A stretch of 64,000 bases of DNA, from contig NZ_QAYG01000012.1 of the NCBI RefSeq assembly GCF_003053845.1, forward strand, positions 1 through 64,000, written 5' to 3'. This document shows positions 35,352 to 45,680 of this stretch, piece after piece. Each line of letters starts with the position of its first letter. The first letter of the stretch is position 1. The notes below the pieces were generated by a model that was not told the DNA's origin, ran no database searches, and saw nothing but the letters and a program-made list of their open reading frames with translations. The position numbers and the translations under genes were made by a program. Origin of the DNA: Breoghania corrubedonensis. Its GTDB lineage: Bacteria; Pseudomonadota; Alphaproteobacteria; Rhizobiales; Stappiaceae.

Positions 35352-35930
35352 GATCGGATCCCTTGTTGTTTGTTTGCCTTGTGTTTGACGACATTGCGAT
35401 GGCGCGCGGCCGGCGAGCCCGCGCCGAATGTCCTCCTCGTCGAGGGACTTCCTCTCTCGCGCCTGTCTGCGCATGTGCCGGTCACGGGCGATCGTTGCGC
35501 GCGAAGGCGGCCGATACCCGGCGGTGCGGGCCGCAATGGCGCGCCGGGCATCCATGGCTTTTCAGGACGGCACGGGAAGTCCCGCACGGCGATATCCGCG
35601 TGCAGGGTCAAAGAACTTCAATCCTCCGGCGCGAAGGCGGCCGAGGTGAAGCTCCGTGTAGCAAGCCTTCGCAGGCTGATATCACAGTTTTCGTTCGGTT
35701 TGAACCGCGCAGCCTCACATGATGCTACGTTGTATAGAAGTAATATATCCGAAATGATAGTCGATGCCAGTGGGTGAAAATTATTTGGGTATTATCGGTG
35801 CTGTGGTCTGAATGACCGAATAAAATGAAACTATTCAATAGAAATAAAAATTGTCTTGGGTGAATCCGCGGGATGACAGAAGGTATGACGGCGTCCGCCT
35901 GCGGGGGGCCGCCGTCGCGCCCGCATGTTC
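35352..35930. other. Intergenic region with an AT-rich part
   Basis: Nearly 580 bases separate the methyltransferase start from the L,D-transpeptidase stop. The part at about 35735-35870 is AT-rich. No gene, RNA motif or strong hairpin was found. Confidence 0.45.
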
Positions 35931-36746
35931 CTACATCGCGATCGCCGCATTGGCGTCGTTCAGCACCACCACGGGCGAGCCCAGCGGCACCCGGTCGTAG
36001 AGATCGATGATGTCCTGGTTCAGCAGCCGGATGCAGCCCGAAGACACCGCCTTGCCGATGCTTCTGGGCTCGTTCGTGCCGTGGATGCGATAGAGCGTGT
36101 CCTTGTTGCCCTGGAAGAGATAGAGCGCGCGGGCACCAAGCGGATTGCCGAGCCCGCCGGGCATGCCGTTCTTGTAGGGCGCCACCTTCGGGTCGCGTTC
36201 CACCATCTCCTTGGGCGGCGTCCAGGTCGGCCACTTCTCCTTGCGCTTGATCTCGGCCGTGCCAGCCCAGCCGAAGCCCTCCCGGCCGACACCCACGCCA
36301 TAGCGCATCGCCTTGCCGTTGCCGTAGACCAGATAGAGAAAGCGCGCCTGCGGATCGACGATGATCGTGCCGGCGTGCTGCGCCACGGGATAGTCCACGA
36401 ACTGGCGCAGGTACTGCGACGGGATCACCCGCAAGTCGATGGGGGGCACGGGAAAGCCCTCATCGTACATGGCGCCGTACATCTGACGGTAGCCGGGGTC
36501 ATGCGCGGCATTGAACCTGGGATCGCCGATCTGCGGCGGCGACTGCCGAATGCGCTGCGAAGACGCGCAGCCGGCCAGCGACAGCGCCAGACCGGCGACG
36601 AGCGCCCTTCTGCTCATCACAACCGCGCCCGTTGCGCGTTCATCGTGTCCCTGCGAATCCGGGTGTCCCTGCGAATCCGGCGCGCCCTCGCAGGCGTCCG
36701 CCCCGGCATTCGGGCCGGTTCCGGAGAAAAACGTCTTGCGAATCAT
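35931..36746 (-). CDS. L,D-transpeptidase (YkuD family), lipoprotein-like
   Basis: This 271-residue protein contains the YkuD catalytic block HGTNEPRSIGKAVSSGCIRL with the nucleophilic Cys and the supporting His, so it can form or modify peptidoglycan cross-links or attach proteins to the cell wall. The export signal (SRRALVAGLALSLAGC, with lipobox Cys near residue 60) lies unusually deep. A start at 36746 has AGGA seven bases upstream and would add a 43-residue charged leader with two copies of DSQGH. A start at 36617 gives a normal lipoprotein but lacks a ribosome-binding site. Confidence 0.88.
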   Translation of the reverse strand: MIRKTFFSGTGPNAGADACEGAPDSQGHPDSQGHDERATGAVVMSRRALVAGLALSLAGCASSQRIRQSPPQIGDPRFNAAHDPGYRQMYGAMYDEGFPVPPIDLRVIPSQYLRQFVDYPVAQHAGTIIVDPQARFLYLVYGNGKAMRYGVGVGREGFGWAGTAEIKRKEKWPTWTPPKEMVERDPKVAPYKNGMPGGLGNPLGARALYLFQGNKDTLYRIHGTNEPRSIGKAVSSGCIRLLNQDIIDLYDRVPLGSPVVVLNDANAAIAM

Positions 36747-37230
36747 GTCGGTGTCCTGCTTACGCGCTCACTATGGTCCAGTTTTTGTTCATGGACATCC
36801 GCATCATCGCGACAGTCCTTTTCCGATTGTCTTTCCGTATGACCCTTGCCTGCCCAGGCTTGCCTGAAACCTGAGGCCGCAACCTGTGCGCCCGGGAAAC
36901 GTCCGCCGACCCCGAAGACAGTGGCAACGCGCAACCGATATAGCTGTGCATGCGGCGGGATTTCAACGCGCGATGCCGGCGTTCGGTTCCTCTCCGGGGC
37001 AGGCGCCTGGCGCTTCTACGGACAAATACGATTACGTTCTTGTGCGGACCCGGGTAAGATTACGTAAGGCGTTTCGGCGGTTCTCTCCCGTTTCGCTCGG
37101 CGGGCGATGCGCGCGAGGGGTGAGCGATTTCCGGACCGGAACACCTTGTGGCCCCGGACGACTCGTGGCCCGGACGGCTTGGGGCTGGGACGGCTTGGGG
37201 CTGGGACAATGCGAGGCGGGGCGGGGCAAA
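36747..37230. other. Promoter region of the LuxR-type regulator gene
   Basis: The region holds no gene but has a 16-bp direct repeat close to the regulator start. The plus-strand frame that continues upstream of 37231 is Arg- and Gly-rich and not credible as protein. Confidence 0.5.
37175..37206. repeat. Two tandem 16-bp repeats before the LuxR-type gene
   Basis: CGGCTTGGGGCTGGGA occurs twice in a row, 24 bases before the regulator start. The length is not a multiple of three, in line with noncoding DNA. It could be an operator or the product of slippage. Confidence 0.7.
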
Positions 37231-38367
37231 ATGGGCATTGATTCCGAGCGGCTCGACAGGGTCGTGACAGGTTTTTACGAGGCGGCGATCGAGCCGGATC
37301 TCTGGCGGCCGGCTGTCAATCGCCTGGCGGAACTGATCGGCGCCCATTCCACCCATGTGATGGCCTTCGATATGGCTGCCGGTACCGAGACCATTGGCTT
37401 TCTCGAAGGCATCGAACCCGAGGCCTATCAGGGATATCTGGACGATTTTCTCCCCCATGATCTGCGCGTCCCGCGCCTGCTCGCCGCTCCTGTTGGCAAA
37501 TTGTTGAGAAACCAGGATATCTGGACGCACGATGAGCGGCTGTCGAGTGTCATCTACAACGAGTTCCAGAAGCCCAACCGTCTCTTCGAAATCACCGGCG
37601 CACAATTGGGCATGGAGGGGCACCTGAGCTGGTTCGGGGTCGGGCGGCGGCATGAGGACCCTTTCGATGCGGATGAGGTCGCCATTGTCCGGCGCGTTAT
37701 CCCGAATATTCGCCAGGCCCTGCGCATCGCGCTCGCCTTTCATCACGAACAGTTGAGGACCCGCACTCTCGCCGATCTGTGGAGCCGTTCAGGTCGCGGG
37801 GTTGTGGTTCTTTCGCCGGGCGGTGGCGTCGTGCACCGAAACGAGGCGGCCGAAGCGATGAGCCGAGCGGGGCTCTTCCGGCTCGTCGCCGGCCGGCTCG
37901 TCTTTGCCACCGCTGCCCTCAATGCCGGCCTTGCCTCCGCGCTGGAGGCGCTGTGTGCTCCCGCCCCGCAGATCCCCGACGCGACCGGCTTTATGGGCGA
38001 TCATTCCGCCATCCTGACCCTGCCCGATGGCGAGCAGACCGGCGTGCGCTTCCTGCCGGTGCTCAAGGGCGCGGGGGTGGGCGGGTCCGTTCTGGTCGTT
38101 GTCTTCGTGCCGCTGGCTCGCGAACCCTCGTTCGCCGAGTCCGAGATCGCCCAGTTCGCGGGGCTCTTCTCGCTGTCGGCAAGCGAGCAGGCGGTGGTCG
38201 CCGCCGTGATTGAAGGCACCGAACTCGCCGAACATGCGGCCCGGCGCGGCATCGCCCTCGATACCGCGCGCAAGCATCTGAAATCGGTCCTCTTCAAGAC
38301 CGGCTGTCGAAGCCAGAAGATGCTGGTCCGGCTCGTGGAACGCTTCTGCTTCCTGCGGCTGCGCTAG
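37231..38367 (+). CDS. LuxR-family transcriptional regulator with PAS-like sensor
   Basis: This 378-residue protein ends in a LuxR helix-turn-helix (LSASEQAVVAAVIEG ... GIALDTARKHLKSVLFKTGC). The N-terminal about 300 residues look like sensor domains of the GAF/PAS kind, but no receiver or autoinducer domain was recognised. It is a lone regulator. The start at 37231 follows a G-rich ribosome-binding site. Its targets are unknown. Confidence 0.85.
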   Translation: MGIDSERLDRVVTGFYEAAIEPDLWRPAVNRLAELIGAHSTHVMAFDMAAGTETIGFLEGIEPEAYQGYLDDFLPHDLRVPRLLAAPVGKLLRNQDIWTHDERLSSVIYNEFQKPNRLFEITGAQLGMEGHLSWFGVGRRHEDPFDADEVAIVRRVIPNIRQALRIALAFHHEQLRTRTLADLWSRSGRGVVVLSPGGGVVHRNEAAEAMSRAGLFRLVAGRLVFATAALNAGLASALEALCAPAPQIPDATGFMGDHSAILTLPDGEQTGVRFLPVLKGAGVGGSVLVVVFVPLAREPSFAESEIAQFAGLFSLSASEQAVVAAVIEGTELAEHAARRGIALDTARKHLKSVLFKTGCRSQKMLVRLVERFCFLRLR

Positions 38368-38894
38368 GTTGTGTGCGCTTTCGTAAAGAAGGCCGCTGCG
38401 GTTTCCCCCAGCGGCCTCAAGTCGCAAGTCGCGTGAGTACGAAGACACTCTCGATACAGAGGTTCTGAAAATAACGGGTGGATTGGATGGACCCGTCGAA
38501 CCTCCATTCAAAAGGCGCCGGAAGAGCGATGAACGAAGGCCGCCAGTGCAGGCCGCCTCGCGTTTTCTTCCGACCGTCGTCTTCCGCCACAGATCACGTA
38601 ATCGGGAGGAAGATGAGTGAGCCTAAACTGTTCCTGTGAAAACAGACCACCCCCCAAATGGGGGGGAAGACGATAAAAAGTTGAAAACCCTGCGTCAGGG
38701 TCGTTCCTTCACCCCTCGTGCCGCGCCGCGGCTTTCGTCCCGCCGAAGCGGGCCCCGCCGTTGCCATCGCATCGCCACGCACTTGTGTGCATTTCGCGTG
38801 AGGCGCTGGAAACCGCTGGCCGTTGCGCCTATTTTCGCACTCCGTTTCAAGCCGGCCTTCCGCGTGGCCCTGAAAGAAAGTCCTTGTTGTCTCC
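38368..38894. other. Intergenic region with two hairpins
   Basis: 527 bases before tex. A GGCCGCTG/CAGCGGCC hairpin (38391-38416) lies 24 bases after the regulator stop and probably ends its transcript. A second hairpin of C6-AAAT-G6 is at 38650-38666. No gene was recognised. Confidence 0.5.
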
Positions 38895-41330
38895 ATGACC
38901 GACGCTTCTCCCGCCAGCCATTCCGCTCCCGCCCTTGCTCCCGCCGCCATTGCCGCAACCATCGCCCGGCGTATCGCGGGCGAGATTGGAGCAAGACCGG
39001 AACAGGTCCAGGCCTCCGTGGAACTTCTGGATGGCGGCGCCACCGTTCCCTTCGTCGCGCGCTACCGCAAGGAAGCGACCGGCGGGCTCGATGACGGTCA
39101 GTTGCGCACGCTGGAGGAACGGCTGGTCTACCTGCGCGAACTGGAAGACCGGCGCGCCGCGATCCTGAAATCGGTCGATGAACAGGGCAAGCTGACCGCC
39201 GAACTGTCCGGCCAGATCCGCGCCGCCGACACCAAGTCGACGCTGGAAGATCTCTATCTGCCCTATCGTCCCAAGCGCCGCACCAAGGCGCAGATCGCCC
39301 GCGAGGCGGGTCTGGAACCGCTGGCCGACGATCTGCTCGCCGATCCGATGCGCGATCCGCAGGCAGAGGCCGCGAAATTCGTCGATGCCGAAAAGGGCGT
39401 GGCGGACGTGAAGGCGGCGCTCGATGGCGCCCGCCAGATCCTGACCGAGCGTTTTTCCGAAGACGCCAGCCTCGTGGGCAAGCTTCGCGACTACGTCGCC
39501 CGCACCGGCACCGTCGCCTCCCGCGTCGTTGACGGCAAGCAGGCGGAGGGCGCCAAGTTTTCCGATTATTTCGATTATTCCGAAAAATGGGCCGATATCC
39601 CGAGCCACCGCGCGCTGGCGCTGTTCCGCGGCCGCAACGAAGGCATCCTCTCGCTCGATCTCAATACGGAACCCGCGGAAGGGCAGGGGCTTTCGCCGGC
39701 CGAAACCATGGTGGCGTCGGCCTTCGGCATCGCTGACAAGGGCCGGCCGGGCGATGGATGGCTGATCGAGACGGCGCGCTGGGCCTGGCGGGTCAAGATA
39801 GCCCTGCACCTTGATCTCGACCTGATGGGGAGCTTGCGCGAGCGTGCGGAGGAAGAGGCGATCCGCGTCTTTGCCCGCAACCTGAAGGACCTGTTGCTGG
39901 CGGCCCCCGCCGGCGCCCGCGCCACGCTTGGCCTCGATCCCGGCATCCGCACCGGCGTCAAGGTCGCGGTCATCGACGAGACGGGCAAGCTGGTCGACAC
40001 CGCCACCGTCTATCCCTTTCAACCGAGGAACGACGTTGAGGGCGCACTCGCCGTGCTCGGCGCGCTCTGCATGCGCCACAAGGTCGATCTGATCGCCATC
40101 GGCAACGGCACCGCCAGCCGCGAGACCGACAAGCTGGCCGCCGAACTGATCAAGCGGCTTCCGGGCAAGAAGCCGACCAAGGTCACCGTGTCGGAGGCCG
40201 GCGCGTCCGTTTATTCCGCCTCCGCGCTCGCCGCGCGCGAAATGCCGGACATCGACGTCTCGCTTCGCGGTGCCGCCTCCATCGCGCGCCGCCTGCAGGA
40301 TCCGCTGGCGGAACTCGTCAAGATCGAGCCCAAGGCCATCGGCGTCGGCCAATACCAGCACGACGTCAACCAGACGAAGCTCGCCCGCATGCTCGATGCG
40401 GTGGTGGAAGACGCGGTGAACGCCGTCGGCGTCGATCTCAACACCGCCTCGCCGGCGCTGCTGTCACGCATTTCGGGCCTGACCGAGAGCCTCGCCAACG
40501 CCATCGTCGACCAGCGCAACGCCACCGGTGCCTTCAGGAACCGCAAGCAACTGCTGAAGGTTTCCCGCCTCGGCCCCAAGGCCTTCGAACAGTGCGCGGG
40601 CTTCCTGCGCATCACCGATGGCGACAATCCGCTCGATGCCTCCTCGGTGCACCCCGAGGCCTATCCGGTGGCCGAACGCATCGTGAAGGCGTGCGGCCAC
40701 GATATCCGCACCCTGATGCGCGAGCCAGGCAGCCTGAAGCAGCTCGACCCGGCCGAATTCACCGACGAGACGTTCGGCCTGCCGACGGTTCGCGACATCT
40801 TCAAGGAGCTGGAAAAGCCCGGCCGCGATCCGCGTCCCGAGTTCAAGACCGCCACCTTCCAGGAAGGCGTCGAGACGCTGTCCGACCTCAAGCCCGGCAT
40901 GGCGCTGGAGGGCACGGTCACCAACGTCACGAATTTCGGTGCCTTCGTCGATGTCGGCGTCCATCAGGACGGCCTCGTCCATGTCTCCCAGCTTGCCGAC
41001 AAGTTCGTCCAGGACCCGCACACCATCGTCAAGGCGGGCGACATCGTCCGCGTCACGGTGCTCGAAGTCGACATTCCCCGAAAGCGCATCGCGCTCACCA
41101 TGAAAAAGGACATCGGCGCCGCCCGCGACGCCCGCGACGCCCGCCCCGATCGCGGCGAGGCTCCGGGGCGTGCCGGCGGGGATAAGCCGCACGGGAACGG
41201 CGGGGATAAACGCCGCAACGGGGGCGGGGACAAGTCCGCGCGCGGCGGTTCGGGCGGTTCGGGCGACACCGGCAACAACGCCCTTGCGGCCGCGCTCGCC
41301 GAGGCGATGAAGCGCGGCCCAAAACGCTAG
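38895..41330 (+). CDS. tex: Tex family RNA-binding transcription accessory protein
   Basis: This 811-residue cytoplasmic protein has the full Tex layout: helical N-terminus with [13 protein letters not shown], a YqgF/RNase-H-like domain with [17 protein letters not shown] (near 350), helix-hairpin-helix region with [17 protein letters not shown], and a C-terminal S1 domain (about 670-745: [21 protein letters not shown]). The last about 60 residues are a basic Gly-Arg-Asp tail. Tex binds nucleic acids and affects transcription in other bacteria. No operon partners are evident. Confidence 0.95.
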   Translation: MTDASPASHSAPALAPAAIAATIARRIAGEIGARPEQVQASVELLDGGATVPFVARYRKEATGGLDDGQLRTLEERLVYLRELEDRRAAILKSVDEQGKLTAELSGQIRAADTKSTLEDLYLPYRPKRRTKAQIAREAGLEPLADDLLADPMRDPQAEAAKFVDAEKGVADVKAALDGARQILTERFSEDASLVGKLRDYVARTGTVASRVVDGKQAEGAKFSDYFDYSEKWADIPSHRALALFRGRNEGILSLDLNTEPAEGQGLSPAETMVASAFGIADKGRPGDGWLIETARWAWRVKIALHLDLDLMGSLRERAEEEAIRVFARNLKDLLLAAPAGARATLGLDPGIRTGVKVAVIDETGKLVDTATVYPFQPRNDVEGALAVLGALCMRHKVDLIAIGNGTASRETDKLAAELIKRLPGKKPTKVTVSEAGASVYSASALAAREMPDIDVSLRGAASIARRLQDPLAELVKIEPKAIGVGQYQHDVNQTKLARMLDAVVEDAVNAVGVDLNTASPALLSRISGLTESLANAIVDQRNATGAFRNRKQLLKVSRLGPKAFEQCAGFLRITDGDNPLDASSVHPEAYPVAERIVKACGHDIRTLMREPGSLKQLDPAEFTDETFGLPTVRDIFKELEKPGRDPRPEFKTATFQEGVETLSDLKPGMALEGTVTNVTNFGAFVDVGVHQDGLVHVSQLADKFVQDPHTIVKAGDIVRVTVLEVDIPRKRIALTMKKDIGAARDARDARPDRGEAPGRAGGDKPHGNGGDKRRNGGGDKSARGGSGGSGDTGNNALAAALAEAMKRGPKR

Positions 41331-41370
41331 TCGCGACGGTTCGCGGTTTGCTTCGGATTCAAAAGAATGT

Positions 41371-41398
41371 TCAATGAAATCAATGCTGGTTTCATTGA
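41371..41398. repeat. Inverted repeat after tex
   Basis: TCAATGAAA at 41371-41379 pairs with 41390-41398 over a 10-base loop, 41 bases after the tex stop. It may contribute to termination though the T-run is weak. Confidence 0.4.
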
Positions 41399-41482
41399 CT
41401 GCGAAAGAAATTCTAACCGTCGATAAAACGGGGCGAAAAACGTATATATTTCAACTAGTTGGCCTCTGAACTCTCCGCCGTC

Positions 41483-41506
41483 ATCACCCGGCGCAATCCG
41501 GGTGAT
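41483..41506. repeat. Small palindromic intergenic repeat
   Basis: ATCACCCGG and CCGGGTGAT (9 bp each, 6-base loop) form a dyad of the kind scattered in alphaproteobacterial intergenic DNA. A second similar hairpin, CCCGCGAAAGCGGG, lies at about 41565-41578, so a larger degenerate element may cover 41470-41600. Confidence 0.55.
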
Positions 41507-41616
41507 CCACAGCCGCTTCGATCCCGTCGCGGACCTTGTTGGATTGCCCGGACGGAGCCTGTGCCCGCGAAAGCGGGTACTGGGCAATGACGCCGGAGGG
41601 ACCGGAAAGGGCAAGG

Positions 41617-42516
41617 CTAGCCCGCCTTCTGTCGCGACCGCCAGACATTGACATAGTTCGCCAGGAACACGATCGCGCCGCCCAGAAACACATACGGATC
41701 AAGCGGTTCGGCATAGGCCAGCATGCCGACGACGGCGATCAGCGGCAGCCGCAGGAAGTCCATCGGCGCCGCAACCGAGGCGTCCGCATGGCGGAATGCG
41801 CGCGCCAGTCCGACCTGCGCCAGAAGCCCGCTCACGCCCACGACCAGCACCCATGGCAGATGGGAAAAGTCCAGTAGCATCGGTTGCCCGCCGACCATGA
41901 TCGCGCCCAGCACGAGCTGGATCGCCGTCATCCAGAACATGATGCAAAGCGTCGGCTCCGTGCGCGAAAGTGACTTTGTCATCATGATGTTGGCGGAAAG
42001 ACAGATGGCGGCGGCGAGTGCCGCGACCTCGCCGGTATCGACCGCGAGCACCCCCGGCCGGACCACCACCAGCACGCCCGCAAAGCCCGCCGCCGTCGTC
42101 GCGATCCGCCATCCGGTGAACCGTTCGCTCAAGAAAACCGGGGCCAGCAGCGCCACCCAGATGGGGGCCGTGAACTCCAGCGCGAAGACCTGCGCCAATG
42201 TCGTCTGCCCGACCGCATAGAACCACAGGCTCTGGCCCGAAAAATGAGCCAGATTGCGCCCCAGATGCGTCCCCGGACGCCGCGTCCGGATCACCGCGAA
42301 ACGGCCCGTGGCGACCAGAATAGAGGTGACCACGGCAAAGCCGATCAGCGATCGGTAGAACATGATCGAGAATGTGTCGAGCTGGCCGATCAACTCGCGC
42401 CCGCCCACGGCCATTGCCGAAAAAGACAATATCGCCAATGACATCCAGACGGCCGCGTAAAGCGGTTGGCCAATGCCGTGCGGCATCGGCAAGGTCGCGG
42501 TGCGAGCCTCGCGCAT
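41617..42516 (-). CDS. EamA-family (DMT) transporter
   Basis: This 299-residue protein has ten predicted transmembrane helices in two five-helix repeats, the EamA/DMT exporter arrangement, with a signature-like segment FTAPIWVALLAPVFLSERF near the end of the first repeat. Such proteins export or exchange small metabolites such as amino acids. The start at 42516 was chosen for length and a GAGG ten bases upstream. Substrate unknown. Confidence 0.87.
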   Translation of the reverse strand: MREARTATLPMPHGIGQPLYAAVWMSLAILSFSAMAVGGRELIGQLDTFSIMFYRSLIGFAVVTSILVATGRFAVIRTRRPGTHLGRNLAHFSGQSLWFYAVGQTTLAQVFALEFTAPIWVALLAPVFLSERFTGWRIATTAAGFAGVLVVVRPGVLAVDTGEVAALAAAICLSANIMMTKSLSRTEPTLCIMFWMTAIQLVLGAIMVGGQPMLLDFSHLPWVLVVGVSGLLAQVGLARAFRHADASVAAPMDFLRLPLIAVVGMLAYAEPLDPYVFLGGAIVFLANYVNVWRSRQKAG

Positions 42517-42742
42517 GGTTTTTCTGCCTCGGTTCCCAACGGCCGGCCCTCTTGCGGCCGGGATCAATGGTGCCGGGAGCGGCCCCGTGGGATGGCCTGT
42601 CCCGGATACGCGCAACATGAGCAGGCTGTCAGTCGGCAGGTGACGCAATCGTCGTTCTGCCGATCGCCAGACGAAGCTGTTGCATGCGCAGCTCTGATAG
42701 GTTTAAAAGCTCAGGGCATTTTGAATAATTAGGAAAATCAAT

Positions 42743-43141
42743 ATGTTTCGTCGCATTTTACTCGTCGCGTCGGCTCTCGCGCTTACTGTAGCGGCAGGTA
42801 ACGCCGAAACGCTCAAGGCCGATGCCCGCTCGGGCCGAACGACCCGGGTCGGGGGCCATTTTGTCTACAACATCACCAATTGCCAAGCGAGCATCGTACC
42901 CAACCTCAAGGTTGCGCGCCAGCCTGCTCACGGCACGGTTACCATACGCAAAGCCCGTATGCGGGTCGGTACCGGACACCGCTGCGCCGGTCTCGCGGTT
43001 ACCGGAAGCGAGGTCCACTACACGGCCAAACGCGGTTACCACGGTGCCGACACCTTTTCCATCAAGTTCCGCTACATGCCGCAACCCTGGTCGGCCAGGA
43101 CAACTGTGGTTACAAAAAAGTACGAAATTACAGTGCATTAG
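42743..43141 (+). CDS. Secreted beta-sandwich protein
   Basis: This 132-residue protein has a signal peptide (1-21, ending GNAE) and a mature domain with alternating strands and two cysteines (ITNCQAS and GHRCAGL) likely forming a disulfide. The pattern QPAHGTVTIRKA, then GYHGADTFSIKFRY, matches bacterial Ig-like/cadherin-like repeats seen in periplasmic proteins. Its role is unknown. Confidence 0.75.
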   Translation: MFRRILLVASALALTVAAGNAETLKADARSGRTTRVGGHFVYNITNCQASIVPNLKVARQPAHGTVTIRKARMRVGTGHRCAGLAVTGSEVHYTAKRGYHGADTFSIKFRYMPQPWSARTTVVTKKYEITVH

Positions 43142-43232
43142 GAGATTTTCGAGGAAATCGCCGGGCTCGTCCACTGCCATGGTGTATCCTCCGCATTGAC
43201 CTTCTGTGTCCGGGGGCCTATCGCATGGCGCC

Positions 43233-44120
43233 ATGAACAGGGTCTCCAAAATTGCGCTCGGCAGCGTCTTCGTCGGCATCGCCGTGCTGGCGTTGAAATT
43301 CGTCGCCTACTGGCTGACGGGTTCGGTCGCGCTCTATTCCGACGCGATGGAGTCGATCGTCAACGTGGCCTCGGCGTTCGCCGCCTTCATCGCGGCGCGC
43401 TACGCCTCCAAGCCGGCCGATCAGAATCACCCTTATGGCCACCACAAGGCCGAATACCTGGCCGCCGTGCTCGAAGGCGTGATGATCGTGCTGGCCGCGG
43501 TCGCGATCTTCTATCAGGCCTGGGAAGCCTTCCGCACGCCGCGCTTTCTGGATCAGCCGACGCTGGGCCTTGCCGTCAACGGCGTCGCCGGGCTCATCAA
43601 TCTCGTCTGGGCGCGCTACCTGATCGTCTCGGGCAAGCGCTTCCGCTCGCCCGCGCTCGATGCCGACGGCCGGCATCTGATGACCGACGTCTGGTCCTCG
43701 GTCGGCGTCATCGGCGGTGTCGCGCTCGCTGCCTGGACAGGCTGGCTGATCCTCGATCCGCTGCTTGCCGGCGTCGTCGCGCTCAACGTCCTGTGGTCCG
43801 GCTGGGGGCTGGTGCGCCAGTCCGTCGGCGGGCTGATGGACGAGGCCCCCGAACCCCACATCCGCGACCACATCCGCTCCATCATCTCCCAGCGCGCCGA
43901 AGGGGCGCTGGAGGCGCATGATCTGAGGACGCGGCGCGCGGCGCAGAAGACCTTCATCGATTTCCATCTCGTCGTGCCCGGCTCCATGACGGTGGCCGAT
44001 TCCCACGAGATCTGCGACCGCATCGAGGAAGCCCTGCGCGCCGAGGTTCCCGGCTCCATCATCACCATCCACGTGGAGCCGGAGGAAAAGGCCAAGCACC
44101 AGGGCATCGTGGTGGTCTAG
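43233..44120 (+). CDS. Cation diffusion facilitator family transporter
   Basis: This 295-residue protein has six transmembrane helices. Metal ligands of the FieF/YiiP type appear in YSDAMESIVNV and the transport helix partner ALDADGRHLMTDVWSS; the HPYGHHKAEY loop is also typical. The C-terminal cytosolic domain (about 205-290) carries HDLRTRRA. It exports divalent metal such as Zn or Fe in exchange for protons. The GTG at 43206 would add nine residues; 43233 was chosen to match usual length. Confidence 0.92.
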   Translation: MNRVSKIALGSVFVGIAVLALKFVAYWLTGSVALYSDAMESIVNVASAFAAFIAARYASKPADQNHPYGHHKAEYLAAVLEGVMIVLAAVAIFYQAWEAFRTPRFLDQPTLGLAVNGVAGLINLVWARYLIVSGKRFRSPALDADGRHLMTDVWSSVGVIGGVALAAWTGWLILDPLLAGVVALNVLWSGWGLVRQSVGGLMDEAPEPHIRDHIRSIISQRAEGALEAHDLRTRRAAQKTFIDFHLVVPGSMTVADSHEICDRIEEALRAEVPGSIITIHVEPEEKAKHQGIVVV

Positions 44121-44215
44121 GCCGGCTTTTGCGTGCCTCCCGCCCCGCTCAAGCCTTGCGGGCGATTGTACGACCCTCTACAGACGGATGCGGGTTTGGA
44201 GACGGCGGCTGGCCG

Positions 44216-45367
44216 ATGCCCGCGAGCTTTGGCGTCTTTCCATTGTCGGGCAGCGGTCGCGCCGGATGGACGCGGCGCCTCAAGGAGGGCTTCCGCTTGC
44301 TGAGCGCATGGCAGCACCTGAGCCGGATCGCCCGGGCGAGCCGGTCCATCCCGACGACGGATCTCTATTTCGCCAATGCCTGCCGCGACTGGCTGAAACC
44401 GGCGGTCCGGTCGGGCGCGGGGGAGCTCAGGCGTCATCGTGAGCCGCTCATCCGCCGCATCGGCGCCAACAGTTTCCTCGCTGGCGATCAGGCCGTCGTC
44501 TGCCGCCGCGATGCGTCCGGCGTGGTCGATGCGATCCTCTCAGATCCCGCGCTGCAACTCACCTACGTGATCGACGACGATCTCGATGCCGCCCATGACG
44601 ACGAGAGCCTGCCGGCCGACTACCGCTCCCGTCTCGCCAGATTGCGCGAGGGGCAATACCGGGCGCTGGTCGAGCGCGCGCAGACCATTGTCGTACCCAC
44701 CGATCACCTTGCGGCCAAGTTCGCCGCGACCCATGACGTTCGCCAACTCGGCCCGGTGTGGGCGGGTCCGCTCGCCGACGACAGTCATTTCGATCGACTG
44801 GCGCGCGGCAAGGCCTTCCAGATCGCCTATCTGGGCTCGGTCACCCACGGCGCGGACCGCGCCTTCGTCATCAAGGTGCTGGAGGCTGTGCTGGCCGCCC
44901 GTCCAGATGCGGCGGTGACGATGATCGCGCGCGGCAAGCTCGGCTGTTCGCTCGACGGGCACCCGCGCCTGCGCCTGCGCCGGCCGCTTCCGTGGGCGCT
45001 GCACCGCGCCCGTCACGCCCGCTTGCGCTTTCATCTCGCGCTCTATCCGATGCTGGATACGCCCTTCAACCGGGGGCGCTCGATCAACAAGGTGATCGAG
45101 CATGCCGTGCTGGGCGCGGTCGGGCTCTACAGCGCCGATTGGGTTTTTGCCGACCGGATCCGCGACGGCGAGACCGGATTCCTGGCACCCAACGAGGAAA
45201 GCGCATGGGTGGCCGCGATCCTCTCCGCGATGGACGACCCGGCCGGGCTCAGGGCGATGCAGGCAAAGGCCCGCGCGGCGGCGCAAGTGCTCAACGATCC
45301 CACGCCGCAGCGTCTGTTCTGGGGCGAGCGGCTGGGGCTGGAGGGATGGCGGAGGTTTGAGGCCTGA
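44216..45367 (+). CDS. Glycosyltransferase-like protein
   Basis: This 383-residue protein has a GT-B style C-terminal half: AYLGSVTHGADRAFVIKVLEA, then LYPMLDTPFNRGRSINKVIEH and a late acidic-glycine segment GETGFLAPNEES, as in GT family 1/4 enzymes. It probably moves a sugar onto a surface glycan or lipid, as a stand-alone gene before the rfb cluster. The start is uncertain: the frame is open from 44129, and 44216 is the first ATG. Confidence 0.7.
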   Translation: MPASFGVFPLSGSGRAGWTRRLKEGFRLLSAWQHLSRIARASRSIPTTDLYFANACRDWLKPAVRSGAGELRRHREPLIRRIGANSFLAGDQAVVCRRDASGVVDAILSDPALQLTYVIDDDLDAAHDDESLPADYRSRLARLREGQYRALVERAQTIVVPTDHLAAKFAATHDVRQLGPVWAGPLADDSHFDRLARGKAFQIAYLGSVTHGADRAFVIKVLEAVLAARPDAAVTMIARGKLGCSLDGHPRLRLRRPLPWALHRARHARLRFHLALYPMLDTPFNRGRSINKVIEHAVLGAVGLYSADWVFADRIRDGETGFLAPNEESAWVAAILSAMDDPAGLRAMQAKARAAAQVLNDPTPQRLFWGERLGLEGWRRFEA

Positions 45368-45680
45368 GGCCTCTCGGTTTTTCCGGGGAGGCTCGCCCGC
45401 AAACGGCATGGGGTCAGGGTGCAGCCTATCCTTCGAGACGGCGCTGACGCGCCTCCTCAGTGTCTGGCCCGGAAATGGTGTTATGGTACATGCGTGCTGC
45501 AATATCGGCGGTTGTCCCTGTAGAGAGCCACAGGCACCATTGTCATCCCCGCCTGCGCGGGGATGACAGTCAGGAGCAAGCCGCACGCATTTCGGGCCAG
45601 ACACTGAGGAGCGCTCGCAAGAGCGCGTCTCGAAGGATGGGGCGCTTGCTTCCCGCTCCCGCTTGCTCCCCGCCTCCGCC
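45368..45680. other. Convergent intergenic region with a palindromic element
   Basis: 313 bases lie between the glycosyltransferase stop and the rfbD stop. It carries a small palindrome listed separately and otherwise no gene. Confidence 0.5.
45541..45568. repeat. 28-bp palindromic repeat
   Basis: TGTCATCCCCGC and GCGGGGATGACA form a perfect 12-bp inverted repeat with a 4-base loop. Sequences of the type GTCATCCCCGCxxGCGGGGATGAC are common dispersed repeats; here it lies between convergent genes and may help end both transcripts. Confidence 0.75.

Noticed and set aside
36886-37230. Upstream extension of the LuxR-type regulator
   Set aside because: The extension is Arg- and Gly-rich and contains a 16-bp repeat that is out of phase with codons; the ATG at 37231 gives a normal protein.
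38847-40361. A 504-residue open frame on the minus strand
   Set aside because: It is antisense to tex, has no ribosome-binding site and reads as Asp-, Arg- and Gly-rich sequence without domains.
41565-45568. Short palindromes as a possible CRISPR array
   Set aside because: The copies are single hairpins thousands of bases apart, with no regular spacer pattern and no cas gene.
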